A stretch of 64,000 nt of DNA from SB11 sp037968475 (GTDB lineage: Bacteria > Bacteroidota > Bacteroidia > UBA8524). Below are positions 30,880 to 39,402 of the stretch, one piece after another. Below the pieces are notes generated by a model that ran no database searches, had not been told where the DNA came from, and saw only the letters and a program-made list of their open reading frames with translations. The stretch lies in the NCBI GenBank assembly GCA_037968475.1, contig JBBKVO010000001.1, forward strand, positions 254,799 to 318,798, given 5' to 3'. Position 1 is the stretch's first letter. The number at the start of each line of letters is the position of its first letter. Made by a program: the position numbers and the translations under genes.

Positions 30880-31385
30880 TGAGCGAAGACGAAGTATGGA
30901 GCGAAGCCAGTCATTCCTGCGAAGGCAGGAATCTGAGCGTGGAATGACGATAGCCAAACAGCTCGCAGATTCCAAATCAAGTTTTGAATGACTGCCGCCC
31001 GCACCATAGCACTGAGGCGTTCCTTCAAGCGTCCACGCTTGAAGTCTATTCTTAGTTCGAGTCCACTCGAAATTTTGTTTGTAGCGGGACGCTACCAGTT
31101 AATATCTCGAAGCGAGGACGCTTCGAGGAACTGGGGGGTGTCCTTAGCACAGATTCCAAATCAAGTTTTGAATGACTGCCGCCCGCACCATAGCACTGAG
31201 GCGTTCCTTCAAGCGTCCACGCTTAAAGTCTATTAACTTAGTTCGAGTCCACTCGAAATTTTGTTTGTAGCGGGACGCTACCAGTTAATACCTCGAAGCA
31301 AGGACGCTTCGAGGAACGGGGGGTACTTTTAATTTGTGCGGACGCTCTATTATTTTCGGCACAAGAGGACTCTTGCTCCAGCCAG
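30880..31385. repeat. Cluster of GGAC-hairpin and REP-like repeats, with a 184-bp tandem duplication
   Basis: Begins with a CCTGAGCGAAG motif and an ATTCCTGC-GAAG-GCAGGAAT hairpin. Two tandem units, period 184 (30966 and 31150), then carry a string of hairpins with different arms: TTCAAGCGT-CC-ACGCTTGAA, TTCGAGT-CC-ACTCGAA, GTAGCG-GGA-CGCTAC and CTCGAAGCG-AGGA-CGCTTCGAG. The cluster ends (31336-31380) with GGACGCTC-TATTATTTTCGG and CAAGAG-GA-CTCTTG. Short open frames here are repeat translations, not genes. The block separates the efflux operon from the convergent bioY gene. Confidence 0.75.
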
Positions 31386-31389
31386 TTAG

Positions 31390-31938
31390 CTATTCCTCGG
31401 CCTCTTTTTCGCTAGGTATATATTTTTTTATCACCCAATACAGCACTGATACTATTACCGATTTTAGTATGGCTGCGGGTAGCAGGCTATAAAAACCGTT
31501 CTTTATAGTGTAAAGCAAGGGCAACCCTTTGTAAAAAGCACCCCAAGCTACACCGCAAATAAGTATAAGTGCGTGTGCCATTAACAGCCACGAAAATATG
31601 GTGAACCAATCTTTAAATTTATCCTTAACGCCTGAAATTAGAAGCACTGCCAAAGGAAAACTAACTACGTAGCCGGCGGTATAACCTTGATAAAATTCTT
31701 TACCAAAAACATCGCCACTAAAAACAGGAAAATACAAACCTGCTATCATGTATAGCAAAGTACCCAATAGGTTGGCTTGCCTGCCAAAATACAATACAGT
31801 AACGCATAACGATAGTGTTTGCAGGGTAAGGGGTATAATGCCTAATTCAATTTTTAGCTTTGCTCCTGCTATCAATCCACCTGTAACAATGGCAGCTTGC
31901 CATAAGGCGTGTTTTTCTATTTTATACGTAAATTTCAT
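31390..31938 (-). CDS. Biotin transporter BioY family (ECF substrate-binding S component)
   Basis: Inner-membrane S component for biotin uptake, about six hydrophobic segments in 182 aa. The typical GIIPLTLQTLSLCVTVLYFG segment (about residues 33-52) and the GYTAGYVVSFPLAVLL region (about 86-101) match BioY. No EcfA/EcfT genes adjoin, so it would use a shared energy module or act alone. CAAAATTA at 31949-31956 reads TAATTTTG on the coding strand, a good -7 box, about 10 bases before the start; no matching -33 box is seen. The C-terminus (EKEAEE) abuts the repeat cluster. Confidence 0.87.
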   Translation of the reverse strand: MKFTYKIEKHALWQAAIVTGGLIAGAKLKIELGIIPLTLQTLSLCVTVLYFGRQANLLGTLLYMIAGLYFPVFSGDVFGKEFYQGYTAGYVVSFPLAVLLISGVKDKFKDWFTIFSWLLMAHALILICGVAWGAFYKGLPLLYTIKNGFYSLLPAAILKSVIVSVLYWVIKKYIPSEKEAEE

Positions 31939-32035
31939 TTGCAGGGCGCAAAATTAACCATTGTGGCGGGTTTACGGTAGATTGTATTTAAAGTTTTGAT
32001 TTTTAGTTAATGAGAGGGAAGGAGTAGACGGTAAA

Positions 32036-32962
32036 CTACTCGGGTTTTTCAGTACTTTTTTCGGGAGAGTTTTCTTGTGGGGTGGGTGGGTTTTGTAGTT
32101 CTTCAAGTGCTTTTTGTTTCTTTTCTTCATCTTCGGGAGATAGAAAATGGATTAGCCCTTTTTTCACCTCTTCATCACCATTAATAAATATTTTGTATAC
32201 GTAGGTATTGGTGATGATATTATCTCTTGTTATAGTGTTTATAGGATTTTTCAGCTCAGGGAAAATAGCAACTACTTGGTAAGATAAGTCGTAAATCATT
32301 AGGCTTACTGTGCCGCGCTTAAGCATATCTTTGGGCACTATCACCTTAAAATCATACAGTACTTTTCTATTTTCAGGGTCAAACTTTATTTGCTCGCGCC
32401 ACAAATCAATCAATCGTGGTGGTACTTTTCCCTTAGCTCCATATATAATTTCTTCTAACCTAAAACTAAGCTTTGTGTTTACCGCAGGTTCTGTGTTTGC
32501 CAGTCTGTATTTAGAATAGGGAACGACATATACCACAAGATTTTCAAGGTCGCGATTGCTACACTCAATAATCAGGTTTTCTATGCCCAGTCCTAATGTG
32601 TCAATATTAATATGAAGTGGTATAGGCTTGGCATCAAAGTTTTCCAAATTTCGCATGAAAAAATTACCACCTGTATCAATTACCAATGCGCTGCCATTGG
32701 TTTCAAACAAAATAAACTCGGTATTTATTATGTGCGAAAACTCAAGCGCATACACATTTTCATCAGGCAATGTGCGACCTGCTTTGTTTTTTAGTTTTGC
32801 GCTATCACTAGCAAGCAGGGTGTTAAACAGAAATACCTTTTTATAGTCGGTAGCCGTAGTAATATCATAAGATATTGTTTGTTGCCCGTGCAAGCGGATA
32901 CACAAAATTATTCCTATTAGTACAAATAGGCAGGTTTTAATATGGGCTATGCCATCACTCAA
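32036..32962 (-). CDS. Hypothetical exported protein, 308 aa
   Basis: No family recognised. A signal peptide covers about residues 1-27 (CLFVLIGIILCIRLHG then QQ). The body is beta-rich, and the last part before the tail (TNTYVYKIFINGDEEVKKG) resembles the corresponding region of the protein encoded just upstream, which suggests two diverged relatives in tandem. The C-terminal tail is charged and proline-rich (PPTPQENSPEKSTEKPE). It starts 12 bases after the upstream gene's stop, so the two are cotranscribed. Location outside the cytoplasm is inferred from the signal peptide. Confidence 0.65.
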   Translation of the reverse strand: MSDGIAHIKTCLFVLIGIILCIRLHGQQTISYDITTATDYKKVFLFNTLLASDSAKLKNKAGRTLPDENVYALEFSHIINTEFILFETNGSALVIDTGGNFFMRNLENFDAKPIPLHINIDTLGLGIENLIIECSNRDLENLVVYVVPYSKYRLANTEPAVNTKLSFRLEEIIYGAKGKVPPRLIDLWREQIKFDPENRKVLYDFKVIVPKDMLKRGTVSLMIYDLSYQVVAIFPELKNPINTITRDNIITNTYVYKIFINGDEEVKKGLIHFLSPEDEEKKQKALEELQNPPTPQENSPEKSTEKPE

Positions 32963-32974
32963 GCTCGTCGGGTA

Positions 32975-33775
32975 TTATTTTTTTAGGGTTACTTCCCCTT
33001 TTTTTATCAGGGTGCCGTCATAAACTTCTATTTTATACGTGTACTTGCCTTTTGGTAAATCGTTTATATAAACAATATTTTCAGCAGCACGCATATTTAT
33101 AAAATCTTTTACCTCTTTCCCCCTTTTATCATACAACCAAAAATTTACCGATACAAGCTGGGTAAGGTACTCACGCGGCAGCATTACCAACAATGCTTTT
33201 TTATCATCTTTAACACTGGTTTTTTCGGCCACTTTTTGTATAAATGTAGCGGGCTGTTTGCCAGTAACATTAGCGTATGTTTCTTCGATATTTATTTTTA
33301 GTACCACTGTGCCGCAGGCAATGGTCTCTTTTCCTTTTTTTATGCTTTCGCCTGTGGTGTGGGCTACAACTACGTTTAGGATGTTTTTGTCGGTTTCATC
33401 GGGCACTATATAGGCCACTGCTCCCGCCGTCCAGCAAGGACTTTCGCTTAAAAAATATTTTAAAAATATTTCGCGTTTGCCATTTTTGGCTTTAAAGTAT
33501 AGCGATAGGCTACGGTCGGTTTCGATATAGTAATCGTTATAGGTGTATATAGATATACGCTCGCCATAGTTTACTATGGCAGGTTGTATGGCTGCTTTGT
33601 TTATTTGCCTGTTGTAGGCTATTGCTGTTGCAAAGCCACTATCGGGTTTATAAAACAAATAGCTGCTGCCTGCATTATCAGGCATGGGGGCTATATAAAA
33701 ATCTTCTGTTTGTGCGGTTAGAGGTAAAAATATACCAAATAGCACAAGGCAAAACAGGCTTTTAATCAAATTCAT
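32975..33775 (-). CDS. Hypothetical exported protein, 266 aa
   Basis: The Met at 33775 starts a clear signal peptide (MNLIKSLFCLVLFGIFLPLT then AQ); the 18 codons upstream are unlikely to be translated. The body is predicted beta-rich. The last 30 residues (INDLPKGKYTYKIEVYDG, then KKGEVTLKK) look like the fibronectin/T9SS-type C-terminal module in which a beta-strand is followed by a basic end, but the match to a known sorting domain is weak. It is paired with a related gene immediately downstream. Function unknown. Confidence 0.65.
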   Translation of the reverse strand: MNLIKSLFCLVLFGIFLPLTAQTEDFYIAPMPDNAGSSYLFYKPDSGFATAIAYNRQINKAAIQPAIVNYGERISIYTYNDYYIETDRSLSLYFKAKNGKREIFLKYFLSESPCWTAGAVAYIVPDETDKNILNVVVAHTTGESIKKGKETIACGTVVLKINIEETYANVTGKQPATFIQKVAEKTSVKDDKKALLVMLPREYLTQLVSVNFWLYDKRGKEVKDFINMRAAENIVYINDLPKGKYTYKIEVYDGTLIKKGEVTLKK

Positions 33776-33949
33776 CTTTTCAAAGGTATTATTACAAAGA
33801 CAAAAAAGCTGCCAGTGTTTTATGCACAAGCAGCTTTTTGGTGTATACTATGCTGAATAGTGTTTAATTTTTAGGAAGAATATGTGCTTTTGACGTGGAT
33901 ATCAGCCGCACACAGTTTTGTAATTTGAAAAACGCGATTTAAATTTAGT

Positions 33950-34603
33950 CTACTTTATTTCGAAGTTTTGAAAGATGGCATTGGCAGGGAAATCATTAAA
34001 GCTATTGGCAGTTAAGGTATACGTTCCGCTAAAATCAGCCTCTTTTTTTACTTCGTATATGGTTTGACTAAAACGAACATAACTGTCGGCTTTTGTTGAA
34101 GAAGTGGTATAATTTTGTTTTTCGGTTAGTGATAAACCTGCATTTTCTAACGGGTTTAGGTTTAAAGCGGCATATTTAGTTTGATCATCTTTTTTATTGG
34201 GTATAGACTGTTCTACCACCAAGTATTGTTTTTGTTGATGAACTACTTGGCGCACTATTACTTGATTTTTTTGTGCAGGCAATGCTTCGGCCACTTGTAT
34301 TGATACTGAATCGGTAGTTAATTCTTTACCGTCTATTTTAAAAGTAAATGGCCCTACCCACATAGTACCTGCTTGGGTTACCTGTTTGTTTATTGTTATT
34401 TCTGATTTTATAAGATAATCATCAGTAAAGAAACTTTTTTCTTTTTCTGTTGATGCTGAGGGGTTATCAAACAATACTTGTATTAGTATTTCATCGCCTA
34501 CACGCGGTGCTATGGTTCTAACAACAAGTTTTGCCTGTGCTTGGGCTGCGGTGCTTAGTAAACTTGCTACAAGTAGTACTAAGGAGGTTTTAACTATTTG
34601 CAT
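33950..34603 (-). CDS. Exported BatD-like beta-rich protein, 217 aa
   Basis: The Met at 34603 begins a signal peptide (MQIVKTSLVLLVASLLSTA, cleaved after AQA). The first domain (about residues 25-120) with VGDEILIQVLFDNPS and GPFTFKIDGKELTTDS resembles the repeated beta-sandwich of BatD/oxygen-tolerance proteins, which bring a partner-binding surface to the envelope; full BatD is about 550-600 aa and membrane anchored, so this would be a short soluble relative. No other bat genes are near. The frame extends upstream through the rny terminator, which argues against the longer start. Confidence 0.55.
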   Translation of the reverse strand: MQIVKTSLVLLVASLLSTAAQAQAKLVVRTIAPRVGDEILIQVLFDNPSASTEKEKSFFTDDYLIKSEITINKQVTQAGTMWVGPFTFKIDGKELTTDSVSIQVAEALPAQKNQVIVRQVVHQQKQYLVVEQSIPNKKDDQTKYAALNLNPLENAGLSLTEKQNYTTSSTKADSYVRFSQTIYEVKKEADFSGTYTLTANSFNDFPANAIFQNFEIK

Positions 34604-34625
34604 AATTGATGTAAGGTTAGTGCAT

Positions 34626-34658
34626 AAAAAAAGCCAAGCTACATTGTAGCTTGGCTTT
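34626..34658 (-). terminator. Rho-independent terminator of rny
   Basis: 14-bp perfect stem (AAAGCCAAGCTACA on the minus strand) with a very tight loop, followed by a T-run on the minus strand; starts 21 bases after the rny stop. Confidence 0.8.
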
Positions 34659-34679
34659 ATAACGTTAGTTAAATAACTT

Positions 34680-36221
34680 TTATTTTGCAAAGTTTACCGC
34701 ACGACGCTCACGTATAACGGTAACTTTTATTTGGCCGGGGTAAATCATTTCTTTCATTATACGTTGGCTAATATCAAACGATAGCATTTCTGCTTTATCA
34801 TCAGATACTTTTTCGCTTTCTACCATAACGCGTAGTTCGCGGCCTGCTTGTATAGCAAATGCTTTGCTTACACCGTCGTATGAAAGAGCAAGGTTTTCCA
34901 AGTCTTTCAAACGTTTCATATAGTTTTCTACATCTTCGCGGCGAGCACCAGGGCGTGAGCCTGATATAGCATCACAAGCCTGAATGATAGGCGATAGCAT
35001 AGAAGTCATTTCTATCTCGTCGTGGTGGGCACCTATGGCGTTTACTACTTCGGGGTGTTCTTTGTACTTCTCGGCCAACTTCATACCCAACAATGCGTGA
35101 GGAGTTTCAGCATCTTCATCGGGCACTTTACCAATATCGTGTAGTAGACCTGCGCGTTTGGCTAGTTTCACATTTAAGCCCAACTCAGCAGCCATAGTAG
35201 CACAAAGGTTGGCTACCTCGCGGCTGTGTTGCAATAGGTTTTGTCCGTATGATGAACGGTAGCGCATACGCCCTACCATACGCACCAATTCAGGATGTAA
35301 GCCATGCACACCCAAATCTATACAAGTACGTTCGCCTATTTCTATTACTTCTTCTTCAAGTTGTTTTTTGGTTTTTGACACCACTTCCTCGATACGAGCT
35401 GGGTGTATACGACCGTCAGTTACCAACCTATGTAGTGATAGGCGGGCAATTTCGCGGCGAATAGGGTCGAAGCCAGAAAGTATAATAGCCTCAGGGGTAT
35501 CATCCACTATAATTTCAATACCTGTGGCAGCTTCAAGGGCGCGTATGTTACGGCCTTCACGACCAATAATACGACCTTTTACCTCGTCGCTTTCGATATT
35601 AAATACCGATACTGAGTTTTCTATTGCCAACTCGGCAGCGGTACGTTGTATGGTTTGTATTACCACACGGCGAGCTTCTTTGGTAGCGGTTAGCTTGGCT
35701 TCGTCAACAATATCTTTTACCCTTGCTGATGCTTCTGATGATGCTTCGGCGGTAAGTGTTTCTACCAATTGGGCTTTTGCTTCGTCTGCTGATATATTGG
35801 CAATTTTTTCCAACTGTTTCACTTGTTGTAGGTGAAACTTATCTAAGTCTTCTTTTTTCTTAGAAACTAATTCAAGTTGGTCACTTAGGCTTTCTTTAAT
35901 ACTATCCAGCTCTTTTTCTTTTTTGTTTTGGCTTTCAAGTTTTTGGTTTAGGCTTTGTTCTTTTTGCTTCAGCCTGTTTTCTATTTGTAGAGCATTTTGG
36001 TTTTTGGCATTTGTTTCTTTTTCATGCTCTTCTTTTAGGCGCAAAAAATGTTCTTTAGCCTCCAATTGCTTATCTTTTTTAATCATTTCAGCCTTGTGTT
36101 TGGCTTCACTAATTAAATCGTTCGCTGCTTTTTTGTTCCGTTGGTTTATAACAAACCCTGCTATTACAGCCCCCAGCGCGAGGGACCCTAAAATGGATAC
36201 GATAAGGATAATACTGTCCAT
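34680..36221 (-). CDS. rny: Ribonuclease Y
   Basis: Membrane-anchored endoribonuclease that starts bulk mRNA decay. One N-terminal helix (about residues 5-24, LIVSILGSLALGAVIAGFVI) is followed by a long coiled coil (about 30-190), a KH RNA-binding domain (GRIIGREGRNIRALEAATG, about 213-231) and an HD domain with LLHDIGKV and AIGAHHDE providing metal ligands (about 345-400). The length of 513 aa is normal. It follows zapA on the same strand with a 64-bp gap, a common order in Bacteroidota. Confidence 0.96.
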   Translation of the reverse strand: MDSIILIVSILGSLALGAVIAGFVINQRNKKAANDLISEAKHKAEMIKKDKQLEAKEHFLRLKEEHEKETNAKNQNALQIENRLKQKEQSLNQKLESQNKKEKELDSIKESLSDQLELVSKKKEDLDKFHLQQVKQLEKIANISADEAKAQLVETLTAEASSEASARVKDIVDEAKLTATKEARRVVIQTIQRTAAELAIENSVSVFNIESDEVKGRIIGREGRNIRALEAATGIEIIVDDTPEAIILSGFDPIRREIARLSLHRLVTDGRIHPARIEEVVSKTKKQLEEEVIEIGERTCIDLGVHGLHPELVRMVGRMRYRSSYGQNLLQHSREVANLCATMAAELGLNVKLAKRAGLLHDIGKVPDEDAETPHALLGMKLAEKYKEHPEVVNAIGAHHDEIEMTSMLSPIIQACDAISGSRPGARREDVENYMKRLKDLENLALSYDGVSKAFAIQAGRELRVMVESEKVSDDKAEMLSFDISQRIMKEMIYPGQIKVTVIRERRAVNFAK

Positions 36222-36285
36222 ACTTGTTCTTTAGCTTTCGTTAGGCTTTAATACTACAAACAAAACAAAGATGGTAAAAAGAAGA

Positions 36286-36576
36286 TTATTTACCCAGTTT
36301 ACTATCAAGCAATTGGTTTATTTGCTCCAACAGTTCTAGGGTTTGGGCAGAGTAGCCAACGGTTTTTTTGTCGGCGGCTATAAAATCGGTAGCTAAATCA
36401 AGCGATGCCATTGCTAGGGCATCTTGTTTATCTTTTACCGAGTAATTCTCGGTATAGGTTTTTGCTTTGTCATTGGCCAATTTTGCAGCAGCACGCACGT
36501 TTTCTTCAAACCCGGCGTTTATACGCAATGGGTAAACCCTATCGCAAATATTTACTTTTACAGAAATCTCTTCCAC
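36286..36576 (-). CDS. zapA: Cell division protein ZapA
   Basis: FtsZ-ring stabilising protein. Starts with a ZapA-type beta-hairpin (VNICDRVYPLRI) and continues as a helix with NVRAAAKLANDKAKTYTENY and DALAMASLDLATDFI; 96 aa is the usual size. It lies 14 bp downstream of a small coiled-coil gene and upstream of rny. Confidence 0.87.
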   Translation of the reverse strand: MEEISVKVNICDRVYPLRINAGFEENVRAAAKLANDKAKTYTENYSVKDKQDALAMASLDLATDFIAADKKTVGYSAQTLELLEQINQLLDSKLGK

Positions 36577-36590
36577 AAACGTTTCTTCTT

Positions 36591-36881
36591 TTACTCACTA
36601 AGTCTTGCTATACAGCGGTCTATCTCTCTAATGTACTCGTTTATTTTTAGTTTTACCTCGCGTACATCGGTTTTAGAAAGATTTAACCCTCCTGCAATTT
36701 TAATGATTTTATTATACTCTTCTAAGTCTTTAATTGTATTTTTTTGAATATCAACGGTTTCTTTCAGCCTATTGCTTTCCTTCGCCAATCGGGCATTTTC
36801 ATCCTTCAATAGGTCGTTGGTGGCGGCCAATTGCTCTACTTTTTGTTTTATAGTTTTAAGCTGTTCTACCAACGAATCCAT
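36591..36881 (-). CDS. Small coiled-coil protein next to zapA, 96 aa
   Basis: Almost entirely heptad-patterned (LVEQLKTIKQKVEQLAATND, RLKETVDIQKNTIKDLEEYN) with a C-terminal helix ending EIDRCIARLSE. No domain name is certain; size, coiled coil and adjacency to zapA suggest a ZapB-like or other division-associated role, as inference only. It lies in the pheT-zapA-rny order typical of the phylum. Confidence 0.65.
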   Translation of the reverse strand: MDSLVEQLKTIKQKVEQLAATNDLLKDENARLAKESNRLKETVDIQKNTIKDLEEYNKIIKIAGGLNLSKTDVREVKLKINEYIREIDRCIARLSE

Positions 36882-36932
36882 AGGGAATTTTAAGTTTTCG
36901 GTTTTAAGTGTATAGTTGTTATTGTATATCGA

Positions 36933-39323
36933 TTACTTACGTATCACTGCGCCTGCCTCTTTTTCAAAACCTTGCATCAATCTAGCCATAGTTTTATCTA
37001 TGTCTTTATCTGTTAAGGTTTTGCCTTCATCTTGCAATATAAAACTTAATGCGTATGCTTTTTTACCTTGTTCAATTTTATCGCCCAAGTACACATCAAA
37101 CACATCAATGTTTTTAAGCAATTTTCGCTCGGCATTTACTGCTATTTGGTGCAATTGCGAGAAGGGCACTTGTTTATCTATTACCAAAGATAGATCGCGA
37201 CGCACCTCAGGAAATTTTGATATTTCTTTTAGGGTGAATTTATCAGCGGTGGCTAGTTTTACCAGTTTTTCCCAATCTATAACGGCATAGTATACATTGC
37301 CTTCAATATCAAACTTTTTGGTGATGTTGGAGGCAACTGCACCATAGTTTACCAATACTTCGGGATTAACATCAGCAGGCGATGAAATAATATTTTTATC
37401 GTCAAAACCTGTGTTAGCACCCAAAAGGGTAAACAAGTTATCGCAGCTTTGTTTTAGGGTGTAAAAATCGCTGTTACGGCTAGGGTATTTCCAGCTTTCG
37501 TTTTGCTCATCGCCACAAAGCCAAAGACTAAGCCACCATTTCTCGTCGTATTTGCCTTCGCCAGTTTTGCGGTAAGTTTTACTCAACTCAAAAAACTTTA
37601 GGTTTTGTGCCCTGCGGTTGCGGTTAAAAGCAATAGCCTCAAGACCTGAGTATAGGGTGGTCATACGCATCACCTCCAAATCGGCACTTAGGGGGTTTAG
37701 CATACGCACGGCATGCTGCAATTCTTCTTGGGTATAATACGATGTTTTGGTAAGCGAGTTAGTAACCAACTCGTTATAACCTTGTGCAGCCAACATATCG
37801 GCAGCACGGTTGTATAGTTTTTCTACATCAACACCTTGATGGATATTAAGCGAAAGCGTAACACTATCGGGTATTTGCACTTGGTTTAGCCCGTATATGC
37901 GGATAAATTCTTCTATCACGTCAATTTCGCGGGTTACATCCATGCGGTAGGCGGGTACTGTAACAGCTATTCCTTCAGGTGTTTCGTTTTTTATAGTGAT
38001 GTCTAAGCCCGAAATAATTTGTTTCACTTCATCATTACTAACCTTTTGACCTAAAACATCTTGCAGTTTTGCATAGCGAAGCAGTATTTGCGAGGGCTCT
38101 ATTTTACGTACATACTCATCAATCACTAGGCTGCTAACTGTACCTCCCGCATTTTCGAGCACCAATTGCACTACCATTTTTAGGGCATTAACGGTAATTT
38201 CAGGGTCAGTGCCGCGCTCGTAACGGAAAGAAGCATCAGTGTTTAATCCTTGTGCTTTTGCCGATTTACGAATTATAGCAGGGTCAAAATAAGCACTCTC
38301 TATAAAAATAGTTGTAGTTTTAGTGCTCACACCGCTATCTAACCCACCAAATACGCCTGCAATGGCCATAGGTGCATTGGCATTGCAAATAAGCAAAGCA
38401 TCAGCAGTTAGGGTACGCTCAACTTTATCTAGGGTGGTAAATTTTTGCCCTTCGGTGGCTTTTTTCACCACTATTTTATTGCCCTCAATTTTATCGGCAT
38501 CAAAAGCATGTATGGGCTGCCCTAAGGTGTGCAGCACATAGTTGGTTATATCTACTATGTTGTTTATGGGGCTTAGGCCAATAGCTTTTAGGCGATTTTG
38601 CAGCCATGCAGGGCTTTCTTTTACGGTGATGCCGCTAATGCTAATACCGCTGTATCGGGGGCAGCCTTCGCTGTCTTCAATAGAAACTGCAATGGGGTTA
38701 TTGCCTTGTGGGGCGGGAATTTCTGGGTAGGTGATGTTTATTTTTTCGCCTGTTAGAGCTACTAAATCACGCGCTACGCCTAGGTGCGATGCAGCATCAC
38801 CACGATTGGCAGTTAAGCCAATCTCTAATACGGTATCAATTTCTACATTAAAATAATCGGCGGCGGGTGTACCTACTTTGGCAGAGGCATCTAGTACCAT
38901 AATACCTGCGTGACTGGTGCCCAAACCAATTTCGTCTTCGGCACAAATCATCCCTTCTGATAATTCGCCACGTAGTTTTGATTTACTTATTTTAAACGAT
39001 TCTCCCCCTGATGGATAAAGGGTTGCACCAACGGTAGCTACTACCACTTTTTGGCCTGCGGCTACATTGCTTGCCCCGCAAACTATTTGCACAGGTTCGC
39101 CAGTGCCTATATCTACTTTGGTAACGCTAAGTCTATCGGCATTGGGGTGCTGCCATTTTTCAAGCACTTCGCCAATAACAATGCCTTCAAGGCCACCTTG
39201 TATACTGCTCACCTGCTCCATACCTTCTACTTCCAAACCGCAGTTGGTAAGCAAAGTATCTAGTTGCTCAGGGGTTTTATCTGTATTTATTACGCTTTTT
39301 AGCCAGTTGTACGAAATTTTCAT
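36933..39323 (-). CDS. pheT: Phenylalanine-tRNA ligase beta subunit
   Basis: Beta chain of the tetrameric enzyme that charges tRNA-Phe. Domains: N-terminal tRNA-binding OB domain (about residues 40-150, IVIGEVLEKWQHPNADRLS), B3/B4 editing region (about 210-370), B5 domain, catalytic-like core (about 480-690) and a C-terminal FDX-ACB anticodon-binding domain (FPEVRRDLSLVI). The Met at 39323 (MKISYNWLKSVI) is the family's start; the upstream MPC is leader. TATCTTTG sits at 39330-39337 on the coding strand, just upstream of the start, fitting the -7 consensus. The alpha subunit gene is not in the window. Confidence 0.96.
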   Translation of the reverse strand: MKISYNWLKSVINTDKTPEQLDTLLTNCGLEVEGMEQVSSIQGGLEGIVIGEVLEKWQHPNADRLSVTKVDIGTGEPVQIVCGASNVAAGQKVVVATVGATLYPSGGESFKISKSKLRGELSEGMICAEDEIGLGTSHAGIMVLDASAKVGTPAADYFNVEIDTVLEIGLTANRGDAASHLGVARDLVALTGEKINITYPEIPAPQGNNPIAVSIEDSEGCPRYSGISISGITVKESPAWLQNRLKAIGLSPINNIVDITNYVLHTLGQPIHAFDADKIEGNKIVVKKATEGQKFTTLDKVERTLTADALLICNANAPMAIAGVFGGLDSGVSTKTTTIFIESAYFDPAIIRKSAKAQGLNTDASFRYERGTDPEITVNALKMVVQLVLENAGGTVSSLVIDEYVRKIEPSQILLRYAKLQDVLGQKVSNDEVKQIISGLDITIKNETPEGIAVTVPAYRMDVTREIDVIEEFIRIYGLNQVQIPDSVTLSLNIHQGVDVEKLYNRAADMLAAQGYNELVTNSLTKTSYYTQEELQHAVRMLNPLSADLEVMRMTTLYSGLEAIAFNRNRRAQNLKFFELSKTYRKTGEGKYDEKWWLSLWLCGDEQNESWKYPSRNSDFYTLKQSCDNLFTLLGANTGFDDKNIISSPADVNPEVLVNYGAVASNITKKFDIEGNVYYAVIDWEKLVKLATADKFTLKEISKFPEVRRDLSLVIDKQVPFSQLHQIAVNAERKLLKNIDVFDVYLGDKIEQGKKAYALSFILQDEGKTLTDKDIDKTMARLMQGFEKEAGAVIRK

Positions 39324-39402
39324 GCACGGCAAAGATATGTTTCAATGTGCAAATGTGCAGATATGTAAATGTGATGATTTGAAAAATCAGTTTAAAGATC
39401 TA

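Noticed and set aside
30713..31236. Open frames within the MITE-like element and the repeat cluster
   Set aside because: They consist of hairpin repeats read as protein; two are copies of the same repeat and have no homology pattern.
30880..31385. CRISPR array
   Set aside because: Repeats are palindromic modules of different lengths with a single tandem duplication; there are no regular spacers and no cas genes in the window.
31939..32035. Riboswitch upstream of bioY
   Set aside because: The upstream side of the gene holds only a short promoter-like box; no room or structure for an aptamer.
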